Below are positions 18,781 to 26,695 of a stretch of 64,000 bases of DNA, piece by piece; position 1 is the stretch's first letter, and each line of letters starts with the position of its first letter. This DNA comes from an uncultured Roseburia sp. (GTDB lineage Bacteria > Bacillota > Clostridia > Lachnospirales > Lachnospiraceae). The notes under the pieces are model-generated. The model was not told where the DNA came from. It ran no database searches and saw nothing but the letters and a program-made list of their open reading frames with translations. The stretch is taken from contig CAKRDK010000010.1 of the NCBI GenBank assembly GCA_934309475.1, forward strand, positions 15,543-79,542, read 5' to 3'. A program made the position numbers and the translations under genes.

Positions 18781-19176
18781 TCCAAAATTTAAATTTCCCA
18801 TCTACGGTAACATTCATATTGTTCTCGTTGAAATCCTTATTACATATACTAATTCCCATACCCTCATTTATAATTACGGGAGTATCCCTAATATTATTAA
18901 TTATTTCATCTTGAACAAAATAGCTAATATACTCTATCATTCCATCTTCTGGATTAATTGCTATGCCAAACGGGGCTTGCGCTTATCCTCATAAAACAAA
19001 TGGTAATTTTGTCCTATTCCTTTATCAACAGCTGATATTTCAAATAAAACAAGCCCCTCTCCCATACCTTCTATTTTTCGAATATATTTTTGGTTATTAA
19101 ATACTTTTTCAAACTTCACTTTTTTCGCCTCTCTAATTAGAGATTTTTTAGAAGTGATTGTGTAGAATCTAGGCAT
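18780..19176 (-). pseudogene. Putative immunity gene, frameshifted and truncated
   Basis: Minus-strand gene starting with MPRFYTITSK at 19176. It runs to about 18963, where a run of four C residues breaks the frame; adding one C restores reading through FGIAINPEDG and on to KFKFWKSEKYK. There the IS4-type remnant cuts it off. The product would have been over 130 residues, soluble and lysine-rich. It follows the KptA-like toxin tail and so is probably its former immunity gene. Family not recognised. Confidence 0.6.
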
Positions 19177-19218
19177 AGAAAAAGCCAACAGATTTTTTAC
19201 GTCTACTGGCTCAAAACA

Positions 19219-19395
19219 TTACATCTTCATTATATATTTACTTGGTATTTCATCAGCCAACCAAACTTTTTCATTTCCATAATAAAATACTATGCCTTCT
19301 TTCCATGCCTGTTTAACATCAATTTTCAAGATACAAGTTTTCACATCATGCCTCATATCGACACTATGGGCAGTTTCAACATCCTGTGACAAATC
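19219..19395 (-). pseudogene. KptA-like (RNA 2'-phosphotransferase fold) toxin tail
   Basis: About 58 codons in frame ending in TAA at 19219, with a stop just upstream and no start codon. The reading DLSQDVETAHSVDMRHD, then ILKIDVKQAW, FYYGNEKVWL and DEIPSKYI follows the C-terminal half of KptA/Tpt1 proteins (HLS-D-ETA-VG-RHG, then VDA, FY-S-NGVWL, VPPKYI). KptA-fold ADP-ribosyltransferases also occur as polymorphic toxin tips. The upstream part, in another frame (KKNNPYADIGF), suggests a frameshift. I infer an orphan toxin remnant. Confidence 0.6.
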
Positions 19396-19431
19396 CTATA
19401 TCTGCATAAGGATTATTTTTCTTTAAAGATA

Positions 19432-19773
19432 CTACCTAACAATATTAATTCCCTCTATCTTCCCACTATCTGCATTGATTTTATAATTACGTCCATAAAA
19501 ATCCGATGCAAAAATAGTATCATCTTTTATACCTATCTGCTCGTAAGGAAGCGGATTTTTTAACTCTGGATAGCGGGTAGATAAATCCTCTGATTGCCAA
19601 ATTAAATTTGCTTGCGCATCCAAACAATAAATATTATTAATCTCCGTTCTATTAAACGGAATCCCCAGTAATACTATATACTTTTCTTTATACTGAACTA
19701 CAGTTCGAATATCAAATTCAAAATCATAGCTATTACCATTGATTTCAATATATTTCTTCTCATATAGATACAT
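19432..19773 (-). CDS. Putative immunity protein for the adjacent toxin
   Basis: A 113-residue beta-rich soluble protein with blocks such as IYCLDAQANLIWQSEDL, resembling a PQQ-like propeller blade. Its ATG directly follows the toxin stop codon (TAA-ATG), and its Shine-Dalgarno GGAGGG lies inside the toxin's last codons, so translation is coupled. Position and size fit an immunity protein that binds the toxin tip encoded just upstream. No named family recognised. Confidence 0.65.
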   Translation of the reverse strand: MYLYEKKYIEINGNSYDFEFDIRTVVQYKEKYIVLLGIPFNRTEINNIYCLDAQANLIWQSEDLSTRYPELKNPLPYEQIGIKDDTIFASDFYGRNYKINADSGKIEGINIVR

Positions 19774-20880
19774 TTAATTACCCTCCAAAAGCCTTTCATT
19801 CTTAAAATCACCAATTCTTTGCCCAATTAAATCATATTGTGTTCCACCACCATTCCCCCATCCATCTAAAGGATTGACCTCGCCTACTCTTATGTGTGTT
19901 CCAGTCTCCAATTCTACATCACATACATATTTAGGGGTATTAGGTAGCGCAAACTTATTTTGTATTTCTAGAGGTGTTAGTCCTTTAATATCATCTGCTT
20001 TCATTACCCAACTTCCATACATACCCGAGCCATCTGGCACATTATCATATACTCTAACAAAAGTAGTATTTTCAGTAAGTTCAATTTCCTTTACTAAAGT
20101 TCCGGGTTTATATGGTGGCTTATAATCCGGCTTGACATTATCAATAAACCATTGATTAGTTTCTTCTGCTGTAAATGTCTTAGTTTCGATAAATTCTATT
20201 GTTTCTGTGCCACCCTCATACGCAGCCACACTTCCGACCTTGGAAAAAATTTCTCCTACAGCCCCTTCTATGGCTTCCTGAACCGCAATAGATCCTAACA
20301 CAAATCCTGCCACAGTTCCGACCGGATGCTGCCGCATACTGTTCTTATTTGCGTATTCGCTTTTCGATACCTCCTCTATGGTATGTCCCTCTGCTTCCGC
20401 AATATAACTTTTTAATCCATCCCTTATTTTCCCCAAAAAAGGAACGGATTCGAATGCTCCGGTGGTAATAGATGCTGCCACGCTCATCTTATTCGCCAAT
20501 GCCACCATCTTTTGATACTCCGAATATTCCTCATCCGACATGCTGTTGCGCAATACCATAATATAATTTGCATTATTGCTATCCCGCATTTTCTGTGCAG
20601 TGCTTCCATCGGCAAAATATTTATCGAGTAATTCTTTTGCCTTTTTTACCTCTTCTTTGCTGAGCTTATAATCCGACTCCAGCCACTTGTCAAGGTCAAC
20701 CTCTACCTCTCTCGTGTCTTCCTTCTTACCGGCTTCATCCTCTGTTCTCCGGTATGTGGCGCCATTTTCGGTAATCGACTGCTCTGTGTTATGATAACAC
20801 TCCGCAATTTTCGATAACGTCGAACTTAAAATGCCAATCTGCCCTTTCGCAGTATCAAGTTCCCCGCAAATCGCTTCCAT
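19774..20880 (-). CDS. Polymorphic toxin with WXG/LXG-like N-terminus
   Basis: A 368-residue product. Residues 1-40 are an amphipathic helix as in WXG100/LXG heads, 60-200 a helical region with a glycine-rich hydrophobic pretoxin segment (HPVGTVAGFVLGSIAV). The toxin domain (about 235-368) carries YGSWVMKADDIKGLTPLEIQ, cut here as GSWVMKADDIKGL, and ends GWGNGGGTQYDLIGQ. The GGGTQY ending recalls TNT-type NAD-glycohydrolase toxins, but this is a weak match. Upstream codons in the same frame (KLQTIRNELGKWQGYSGIGSS) look like more of the helical head, after which a stop or frameshift intervenes at about 20957. So the N-terminus may be damaged. No secretion genes are nearby. Confidence 0.6.
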   Translation of the reverse strand: MEAICGELDTAKGQIGILSSTLSKIAECYHNTEQSITENGATYRRTEDEAGKKEDTREVEVDLDKWLESDYKLSKEEVKKAKELLDKYFADGSTAQKMRDSNNANYIMVLRNSMSDEEYSEYQKMVALANKMSVAASITTGAFESVPFLGKIRDGLKSYIAEAEGHTIEEVSKSEYANKNSMRQHPVGTVAGFVLGSIAVQEAIEGAVGEIFSKVGSVAAYEGGTETIEFIETKTFTAEETNQWFIDNVKPDYKPPYKPGTLVKEIELTENTTFVRVYDNVPDGSGMYGSWVMKADDIKGLTPLEIQNKFALPNTPKYVCDVELETGTHIRVGEVNPLDGWGNGGGTQYDLIGQRIGDFKNERLLEGN

Positions 20881-21054
20881 CGAACTTCCTATTCCGGAAT
20901 ACCCCTGCCATTTTCCAAGCTCATTTCGAATCGTCTGTAACTTTCCACCTGCCTATGTTTGTCGTTTATTTCACTCAAAACATAACACTTTTCCTGTACT
21001 TTGTGTGGATTTTCCGACAGACGACACGATAAATGCGACGAATAACCACTTTTT
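20881..21054 (-). other. Remnant 5' coding sequence of the toxin gene
   Basis: No complete gene. The first 75 bases upstream of the toxin ATG remain open in frame and look like LXG/WXG helical head sequence. A second frame (SEINDKHRQ) adjoins it, suggesting a frameshift in the true N-terminus. No promoter is evident. Confidence 0.4.
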
Positions 21055-22227
21055 TTAATTATCTTCCCGAATTACTCCATCCTCAAACAGCAGACGATAC
21101 AGGGTTGGATTCACATGAAATTCCTCCATCGCAGCGTGCACCTCTGCTAAGTACCTTTTTTTCACAGGAACCGGAACAACCGGCTTTCTCATTGCCCGGA
21201 TTAAAAGATTTTTCGGGGTCTGTTCAAAATCAATGAATTCAAGAATCTGCGTCTTATAGCCACAATATTCTAAAAGATTTCCGCGGATTGCATCCGTCGT
21301 AAGTGCGGCCATTCTCTCTTTGATAATGCCGTATCTTGTAAAAAGGGACAAATCGTCTGTCTTCATCTGCTGGTTCAGTTCATGCTGACAACACGGAACC
21401 GAAAAAATCATTTTTGCCTTCCACCGGATAGCATTGTATAAAGCAAAATCCGTTGCCGTATCACACGCATGCAGAGTCACCACCATATCAACATCAAATG
21501 GTGCCTGATACCCATTGATATCACCTAATTCAAAATGCAGATTTTTATAACCATACTTTTGTGCGGCCAAATTACATTTTTCAATGACATCTTTTTTCAA
21601 ATCAAGTCCGATGATATGTGTTTTTATCTGCTTTATTTCCGTAAAATAGTAATACAAAATAAATGTGAGATATGATTTTCCACAACCGAAATCAATAATG
21701 TGAATCTCATCTTTTCCATACTCTTTCACACCATCCTCTACAATTTCAAGAAAACGGTTAATCTGGCGAAACTTATCATACATGGTACGGACAATTTTGC
21801 CCTCTTTCGTATAAATTCCCATGTCGACAAGTGGTGGGATTACCTTTCCTTCCTCTAAAATATAATTTTTCTTACGATTATGGGTGGCATCCCCTTCCTT
21901 CGCCGTCTTCTGCTGATTTCCAGTCTTCCCCTTAAACGTAACCTTTCCTTTTTTTGAAAGCAGCAGCATATATTCTTTCTGCGCATCCCATGCGTTCAAC
22001 TGTGAAAAAGCGCCCGAAAGCTGCTCCACCAGGAAATCGGCGAGTTCTTCTTTTTGCAAATTCACGTGAAAAACCTGTTTCTGCGTATAGCGCGCCGCCT
22101 GAAAATAATCTTTTTTCCGTTCAATTACAATTTTTTTATATTCCTGTGCCTTTTCCTTTGGTTTGCTCAAAATAATTTTCTGCAAATCGTCTGGCAAAAG
22201 TGCAATTTTTTCTTCTAATTCTCCCAT
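21055..22227 (-). CDS. Class I SAM-dependent methyltransferase
   Basis: A 390-residue protein. The N-terminal 150 residues are a lysine-rich accessory region. The Rossmann domain (about 175-320) has SAM motif I HIIDFGCGKSYLTF, acidic motif II GLDLKKDVIEK, then VTLHACDTATD and SVPCCQHEL. These fit the Methyltransf_32-type family, some members of which modify RNA. The ATG at 22227 is preferred (AAAGGAAC upstream). It overlaps nothing, but its start lies just before the end of the FliB-type gene (22242), so the two are probably one operon. Substrate unknown; a link to flagellin cannot be claimed. Confidence 0.85.
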   Translation of the reverse strand: MGELEEKIALLPDDLQKIILSKPKEKAQEYKKIVIERKKDYFQAARYTQKQVFHVNLQKEELADFLVEQLSGAFSQLNAWDAQKEYMLLLSKKGKVTFKGKTGNQQKTAKEGDATHNRKKNYILEEGKVIPPLVDMGIYTKEGKIVRTMYDKFRQINRFLEIVEDGVKEYGKDEIHIIDFGCGKSYLTFILYYYFTEIKQIKTHIIGLDLKKDVIEKCNLAAQKYGYKNLHFELGDINGYQAPFDVDMVVTLHACDTATDFALYNAIRWKAKMIFSVPCCQHELNQQMKTDDLSLFTRYGIIKERMAALTTDAIRGNLLEYCGYKTQILEFIDFEQTPKNLLIRAMRKPVVPVPVKKRYLAEVHAAMEEFHVNPTLYRLLFEDGVIREDN

Positions 22228-22241
22228 GCCACGTTCCTTTC

Positions 22242-23333
22242 CTAACCTGTTATCAGCGCAAAATAGCCCCACTCCCATATCAGAGTCTCAAAGCTGTTTT
22301 CTAAATATTCCCGGATATCATCGCTGTCATATCCCGTCATTCGGGCGATGTATACAATCACATTCCGGATGTTTTCCGGCGCAAGCGCGCTCTTTTTATC
22401 CTCTAAATATTGTAAAAAAATAACCTGCCGCACCACTGCATACTCCATGCCAATCCACTGAAATGCGACAACCATATCTTCCAAATCAGAATCCGGCAGC
22501 AAAAAGTCCGCAAAAATTTCAGCCATCAGATAGTTTCGCATCCACGCTTCCCATTTTACAAAATCCTGCTCAAACTCTGCGATTTTTTCAGCGGAAGCAT
22601 CCTCCGTAAGATACTGCTCTGCAAGCCCCGCTGTCTGCTCCAGAAAATTCTTATAAATTCCCTCTCTCCGGTAATTTTCCGATATATCCAGAAAAAGTTC
22701 GCAGCTCTCTGCGTAGGTCTCCTGAGGATTTCGCTCCATTTGCGCAATCGCCTCCGCAAGTTCCGCAATCGCTTGCGCTCCATATGGCTCAAGATTTATT
22801 TTTTCTCCCTGTTCATAGGCATCCAACAATATGTAAAAACAAATCTTCATCGCATGCTCTATCCGGTAGGATGCATTTGTAAGCACTGAAAAAATAAGGT
22901 TGCGCAGTTCAAACAGGCTCCCCTGGCCTTTTAATCCTTCAAGGGATTCCGTAAACTTAAAATCTTTCTGCTCCCGCAGAATGTCAACGACTTCCGGGCA
23001 GCATGCCACCAGTGAATACTCCACCCTGTCACCAAAATCATGAATCTGTCTTGGAAAAAGTGTGCATGTTTCAGATAGTGCCTCTTCTCCGTATTGGATA
23101 ACAAGTTTACATAACTTATCCTCATTTAAAAAAGGACATTTCATCTCGTCCGTCAGCCCAATAACGGTCTCTCCGTCTTTCTGTGTCAATTTTTCTCTTA
23201 AATTTGCCTGCCAGCGCTTCTCTGTCGCCTCATCCACTGCAATCTTCCACTCCTGACAGCAGGTGATGGGACAGTCACCTGCAATGCATCGGAATCCGTC
23301 ATAATAAACCGGTTTTATCTCTGTCTTTTTCAT
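22242..23333 (-). CDS. fliB: Flagellin lysine-N-methylase (FliB family)
   Basis: A 363-residue cysteine-rich protein of the FliB family. The N-terminus has the family hallmark YYDGFRCIAGDCPITCCQEW, read as FRCIAGDCPITCCQEW, followed by CPFLNEDKLCKL and LSETCTLFPRQ. These cysteines are thought to bind an iron-sulfur cluster. The rest is helical. FliB methylates lysines of flagellin in Salmonella, but many Firmicutes homologues are not next to flagellar genes, and none are seen here, so the substrate is open. The ATG at 23333 is used. Confidence 0.85.
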   Translation of the reverse strand: MKKTEIKPVYYDGFRCIAGDCPITCCQEWKIAVDEATEKRWQANLREKLTQKDGETVIGLTDEMKCPFLNEDKLCKLVIQYGEEALSETCTLFPRQIHDFGDRVEYSLVACCPEVVDILREQKDFKFTESLEGLKGQGSLFELRNLIFSVLTNASYRIEHAMKICFYILLDAYEQGEKINLEPYGAQAIAELAEAIAQMERNPQETYAESCELFLDISENYRREGIYKNFLEQTAGLAEQYLTEDASAEKIAEFEQDFVKWEAWMRNYLMAEIFADFLLPDSDLEDMVVAFQWIGMEYAVVRQVIFLQYLEDKKSALAPENIRNVIVYIARMTGYDSDDIREYLENSFETLIWEWGYFALITG

Positions 23334-23425
23334 CTTTTCTCTTTCTTTCACCGCGCGTTATCCGCACTTTTCTTCTGTCTTTTCATCTTACAAAATCTAT
23401 TCACAAAAAGCAACCGAATAATTTT

Positions 23426-23439
23426 CGAACAAATATTCG
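23426..23439 (+). promoter_or_regulatory. LexA box 1
   Basis: CGAACAAATATTCG is a near-perfect Gram-positive SOS box (CGAAC-N4-GTTCG, one change). It lies ten bases upstream of the -35 element of the radical-SAM pair. Confidence 0.65.
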
Positions 23440-23448
23440 ATTTTTCTC

Positions 23449-23477
23449 TTGCATTTTTGTTATAACCATGTTATGAT
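23449..23477 (+). promoter_or_regulatory. SOS-type promoter of the radical-SAM DNA repair pair
   Basis: TTGCAT (23449-23454), a 17-base spacer and TATGAT (23472-23477). LexA boxes flank it on both sides, so repressor would block polymerase. It leaves a 5' leader of about 240 bases with no other clear gene. Confidence 0.75.
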
Positions 23478-23483
23478 AATTCT

Positions 23484-23497
23484 CGAACAGATGTTCT
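23484..23497 (+). promoter_or_regulatory. LexA box 2 at the transcription start
   Basis: CGAACAGATGTTCT matches the Gram-positive LexA consensus CGAAC-RNRY-GTTC. It overlaps the predicted transcription start. A further pair of GAAC half-sites lies at 23513-23525. Confidence 0.8.
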
Positions 23498-23725
23498 TGC
23501 TGTTTTTACTCTACGAACACACGAACAGCAATCATTTCTCGCATCCGGGCGGGGGCTTTTATGGATTTTGCCATTTTTCTATCACATCCATGCACCCCGC
23601 CGGTGATGAATATAATGTCCTCTTGGACTTTTTATAAAATAATGTTGTGGCAGACAGCCCTGCATTCCAGCTTCCGGTTCCAAATGGGAAGCTATCGAAT
23701 ACGACAAAGAAAGGTATGGTCCCCC

Positions 23726-25066
23726 ATGAATATCCAGCAGAACATGTCTCTCATGGAAAAACTTCATATTCTCTCCGATGCTGCAAAGTACGATGTTGCC
23801 TGCACGTCAAGCGGTGTTGACCGTAAGGGCAACGGACAGGGCATGGGGAATTCCCTTGCCTGCGGTATCTGCCATACCTTTTCGGCAGACGGACGCTGTG
23901 TCTCCCTGCTTAAGATTCTTTTTACCAATGAATGTATCTTTAATTGCAGCTATTGCCAGAACAACTGCAACTCCGATGTTCCACGCGCTTCCTTTACTCC
24001 GGAAGAAGTGTGTGAACTGACTATGGAGTTTTACAGACGTAATTATATTGAGGGACTGTTTTTAAGTTCCGGTATCATGGTAAGCCCGAACTACACTATG
24101 GATTTGATTTACCAGACCCTTTACCGGCTTCGTCATGTCTATCACTTTAATGGTTATATTCATGTAAAAGCGATTCCGGGGGCTGACCCTGCATTGATTG
24201 AGCGCGCCGGTTTTTTAGCAGACCGTATGAGCATCAACTTAGAGCTTCCTACTTCCGATAGTCTGAAAAAGCTTGCTCCCTGCAAATCGCGCAACACCAT
24301 TTTAAAACCAATGCGCATGATTCAAAACGGTATCGCGGAGAATAAGAATGAAGTTGCGCTCTATCGACACTCTCCGCATTTTGTTCCCGCCGGTCAGAGT
24401 ACACAGATGATAATCGGAGCTACTCCGGAACATGATTATCATATTATGAGCGTTGCAGAAAGCCTGTATCAGAATTTTGATTTAAAGCGTGTTTTCTATT
24501 CTGCATTCGTAAATGTGAATCATAATTCGAATCTCCCGGTTCTTCCCGGCGGCCCGCCTCTGTTGCGCGAACATCGTCTCTATCAGGCAGACTGGCTGTT
24601 GCGCTATTATGATTTTACAGTGTCGGAATTATTGTCGGAAGAGCGGCCGGATTTTAATATCTACCTCGATCCGAAATGTGACTGGGCGCTGCGCCATTTA
24701 GAATATTTCCCTGTAGAGATTAATACCGCAGATTATAAGACATTACTCCGTGTTCCGGGCATCGGGTACAAATCTGCTTCACGAATTGTAAAAGCTAGGC
24801 GCATGAACCGCCTCGACTTTGCAGATTTAAAAAAAATCGGTGTTGTCCTGAAACGCGCACTTTATTTTATTACCTGCTCCGGTCACATGATGTATAAGAC
24901 CAAATTAGAAGAAGACTATATCTGCCGGAATCTGATTGGCGATAAGACTATGATTCCCAAAGACATCCGCAACGCCGGATACCAGCAGCTTAGTCTGTTT
25001 GATACAACCATGGAGGATTCCCTATGCACATCTTCGTCTGCGAAGACAGCCTTAACGGCATTTTAA
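23726..25066 (+). CDS. Putative DNA modification/repair radical SAM protein (TIGR03916 type)
   Basis: A protein of about 446 residues. The N-terminal block KLHILSDAAKYDVACTSSG is the family hallmark, read here as AAKYDVACTSSG. The radical-SAM cluster motif CIFNCSYC (Cx3Cx2C) binds the 4Fe-4S cluster that cleaves SAM. The C-terminus has a helix-hairpin-helix DNA-binding motif (LLRVPGIGYKSASRIVKAR region). The family is annotated as a DNA repair or modification enzyme of unknown chemistry. The frame is open further upstream to 23561; I use the ATG at 23726, close to the conserved domain. It overlaps the partner gene by 43 bases, and the promoter has two LexA boxes, supporting a DNA damage role. 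Confidence 0.88.
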   Translation: MNIQQNMSLMEKLHILSDAAKYDVACTSSGVDRKGNGQGMGNSLACGICHTFSADGRCVSLLKILFTNECIFNCSYCQNNCNSDVPRASFTPEEVCELTMEFYRRNYIEGLFLSSGIMVSPNYTMDLIYQTLYRLRHVYHFNGYIHVKAIPGADPALIERAGFLADRMSINLELPTSDSLKKLAPCKSRNTILKPMRMIQNGIAENKNEVALYRHSPHFVPAGQSTQMIIGATPEHDYHIMSVAESLYQNFDLKRVFYSAFVNVNHNSNLPVLPGGPPLLREHRLYQADWLLRYYDFTVSELLSEERPDFNIYLDPKCDWALRHLEYFPVEINTADYKTLLRVPGIGYKSASRIVKARRMNRLDFADLKKIGVVLKRALYFITCSGHMMYKTKLEEDYICRNLIGDKTMIPKDIRNAGYQQLSLFDTTMEDSLCTSSSAKTALTAF

Positions 25067-25869
25067 CCGGCATCTATGACGCCTGGAATTACAAAGTTGC
25101 ACACCGCACATCTCTTCGTGAAGATGAGATTGAACTTTCCTGCAAAGAGCCTGAGAATTACTCTCTCTTTGACGAATACGAATCTGTGCCGCCTTCTGTC
25201 ACAAAAGCAGGAAAAGTCCGCACAACCCTGACTTCCCGCTTCGGCATTGAATTCTACATGGTACTTGCCAATGCCATTCTTGCCACAGAATTACACGAGA
25301 AGCGAGGTGCCTTGGACAAAGCAAATGCTGTCTATAAGACAGTCGTCTTTGCCTTTGCGAAGCCTTCCGCAACCGCCACTCCCTATGGCGCAAGGGTGCT
25401 TCATTACCTCGGCACTCCCTGTGTTGCCAGAGTGTTTGAGTTATCCCGCTCCATTCAAAACGAAGCACACCACCTGTTAGGTTTCCTGCGGTTTCAGGAG
25501 CTTGAAAACGGTGTATTGCTCAGTACCATACACCCTAAAAATGATTGTATTACCATTCTGGCAAATCATTTTACAGACAGACTGCCACAGGAAAATTTCA
25601 TGATATATGATGAGAATCGAAAGACTGCTACCCTTCATGTAGCTGGAAAAGATTTCATACTTGTCGATGCATCGGAACTTGACGAGGAGTTACTGCACCG
25701 CTTTTCTGAAAAAGAAGAGGCTTACCAGAAACTCTGGAAAGCCTTCTTTGAAAGTATTGCCATTGAAGCCCGCGCCAACCCGGAGCTGCAGGCGCAAAAT
25801 ATCCCAAAACGTTTTTGGAAAGACACCGTTGAACTTGCGGATTCTGCTGCTTCCGACAAAAAGTTATGA
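25024..25869 (+). CDS. DNA metabolism protein, partner of the radical SAM enzyme (TIGR03915 type)
   Basis: A 281-residue soluble protein of the family that always accompanies the TIGR03916 radical SAM protein. Hallmarks are the start MHIFVCEDSLNGILTGIYDAW, read as FVCEDSLNGILTGIYDAW, and an internal HHLLGFLRFQEL followed by HPKNDCITILANHFTDRLP. The latter block resembles the uracil-DNA-glycosylase-associated SAM_7-link region. GGAGG lies seven bases before the ATG, and the gene overlaps its partner by 43 bases, so translation is coupled. Biochemical activity is not known. Its stop lies 11 bases from that of convergent tatD. Confidence 0.88.
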   Translation: MHIFVCEDSLNGILTGIYDAWNYKVAHRTSLREDEIELSCKEPENYSLFDEYESVPPSVTKAGKVRTTLTSRFGIEFYMVLANAILATELHEKRGALDKANAVYKTVVFAFAKPSATATPYGARVLHYLGTPCVARVFELSRSIQNEAHHLLGFLRFQELENGVLLSTIHPKNDCITILANHFTDRLPQENFMIYDENRKTATLHVAGKDFILVDASELDEELLHRFSEKEEAYQKLWKAFFESIAIEARANPELQAQNIPKRFWKDTVELADSAASDKKL

Positions 25870-25880
25870 TGTTGTTGCCA

Positions 25881-26657
25881 CTATTTCACTTTTGGAAATA
25901 ATATCCTTGCATTCTGCTCGGTCACACGCTCTACTTCTTCTGCCGTAATTCCTTTTAATTCTGCAATCTTTGCAATCACATATGGAATGTAAGAGGAATC
26001 GTTACGTTCCCCGCGGTGTGGTTCCGGAGCCATATAGGGACAATCCGTTTCCAGCAGGATTCGCTCAAGCGGAATATTTTCGACTGTCTCCTTCAATTTC
26101 TTCGCATTCTTGAATGTGACAACGCCGCCGACCCCTATATAGTACCCCATTTTTATGAACTCCTGTGCCATCTCCTTCGAATAGGAATAGCAGTGAATCA
26201 CCCCCGGTATCTCTTCCGCATGAATCCGTTTCATCAGGTTCATGGTATCCTCCGCAGCATCTCTGGAATGAATGATGACCGGAAGATTGGTTTCTCCAGC
26301 AAGTTCCATCTGGCGTTCAAACCAGTAACGCTGTTTTTCCTGCACAGACTTTTCCTTATCCCAATAGTAATCCAGCCCGATTTCTCCGACCGCCACCGTT
26401 TTTCCGAAAGATGTCTGCTCTCTCAGCCACGCAAATGTTTCCTCATTCAATCCCGCTATATCGCTTGGATGTACTCCAACTGCCGCATAAACATAGTCGT
26501 ATTTTTCTGCAAGCTCTAGTGTTGTCCTGGTAGACTCAATCGATGCTCCTACATTAATAATCCTGCCAATTCCTTTTTCCGGCATGGAACGAATCAAAGC
26601 ATCCTGATCCTCCACAAATCTGTCATCATCGTAGTGTGCATGTGTTTCAAATATCAT
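25881..26657 (-). CDS. tatD: TatD family metal-dependent hydrolase
   Basis: A 258-residue TIM-barrel hydrolase (3'-5' DNase/phosphoesterase family). Metal ligands are present: HxH in ETHAHYDD, Glu in VGEIGLDYYW, His in IHSRDA, His in IHCYSYS and Asp in LETDCPYMAP. The ATG at 26657 has GGAG seven bases upstream. It lies convergent to the radical-SAM repair pair. In many Firmicutes tatD follows metG; here metG is 5 kb away. Confidence 0.93.
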   Translation of the reverse strand: MIFETHAHYDDDRFVEDQDALIRSMPEKGIGRIINVGASIESTRTTLELAEKYDYVYAAVGVHPSDIAGLNEETFAWLREQTSFGKTVAVGEIGLDYYWDKEKSVQEKQRYWFERQMELAGETNLPVIIHSRDAAEDTMNLMKRIHAEEIPGVIHCYSYSKEMAQEFIKMGYYIGVGGVVTFKNAKKLKETVENIPLERILLETDCPYMAPEPHRGERNDSSYIPYVIAKIAELKGITAEEVERVTEQNARILFPKVK

Positions 26658-26695
26658 TGTAATCTCCATTCCTAGCGACTGTCACATAATCTGTT

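Noticed and set aside
22242..23333. A flagellar gene cluster suggested by the FliB-type gene.
   Set aside because: No flagellin, motor or chaperone gene occurs in the window.
23561..23725. N-terminal extension of the radical SAM protein from an upstream ATG at 23561.
   Set aside because: The added 55 residues resemble no part of the family and the conserved domain begins near residue 10 of the shorter form.
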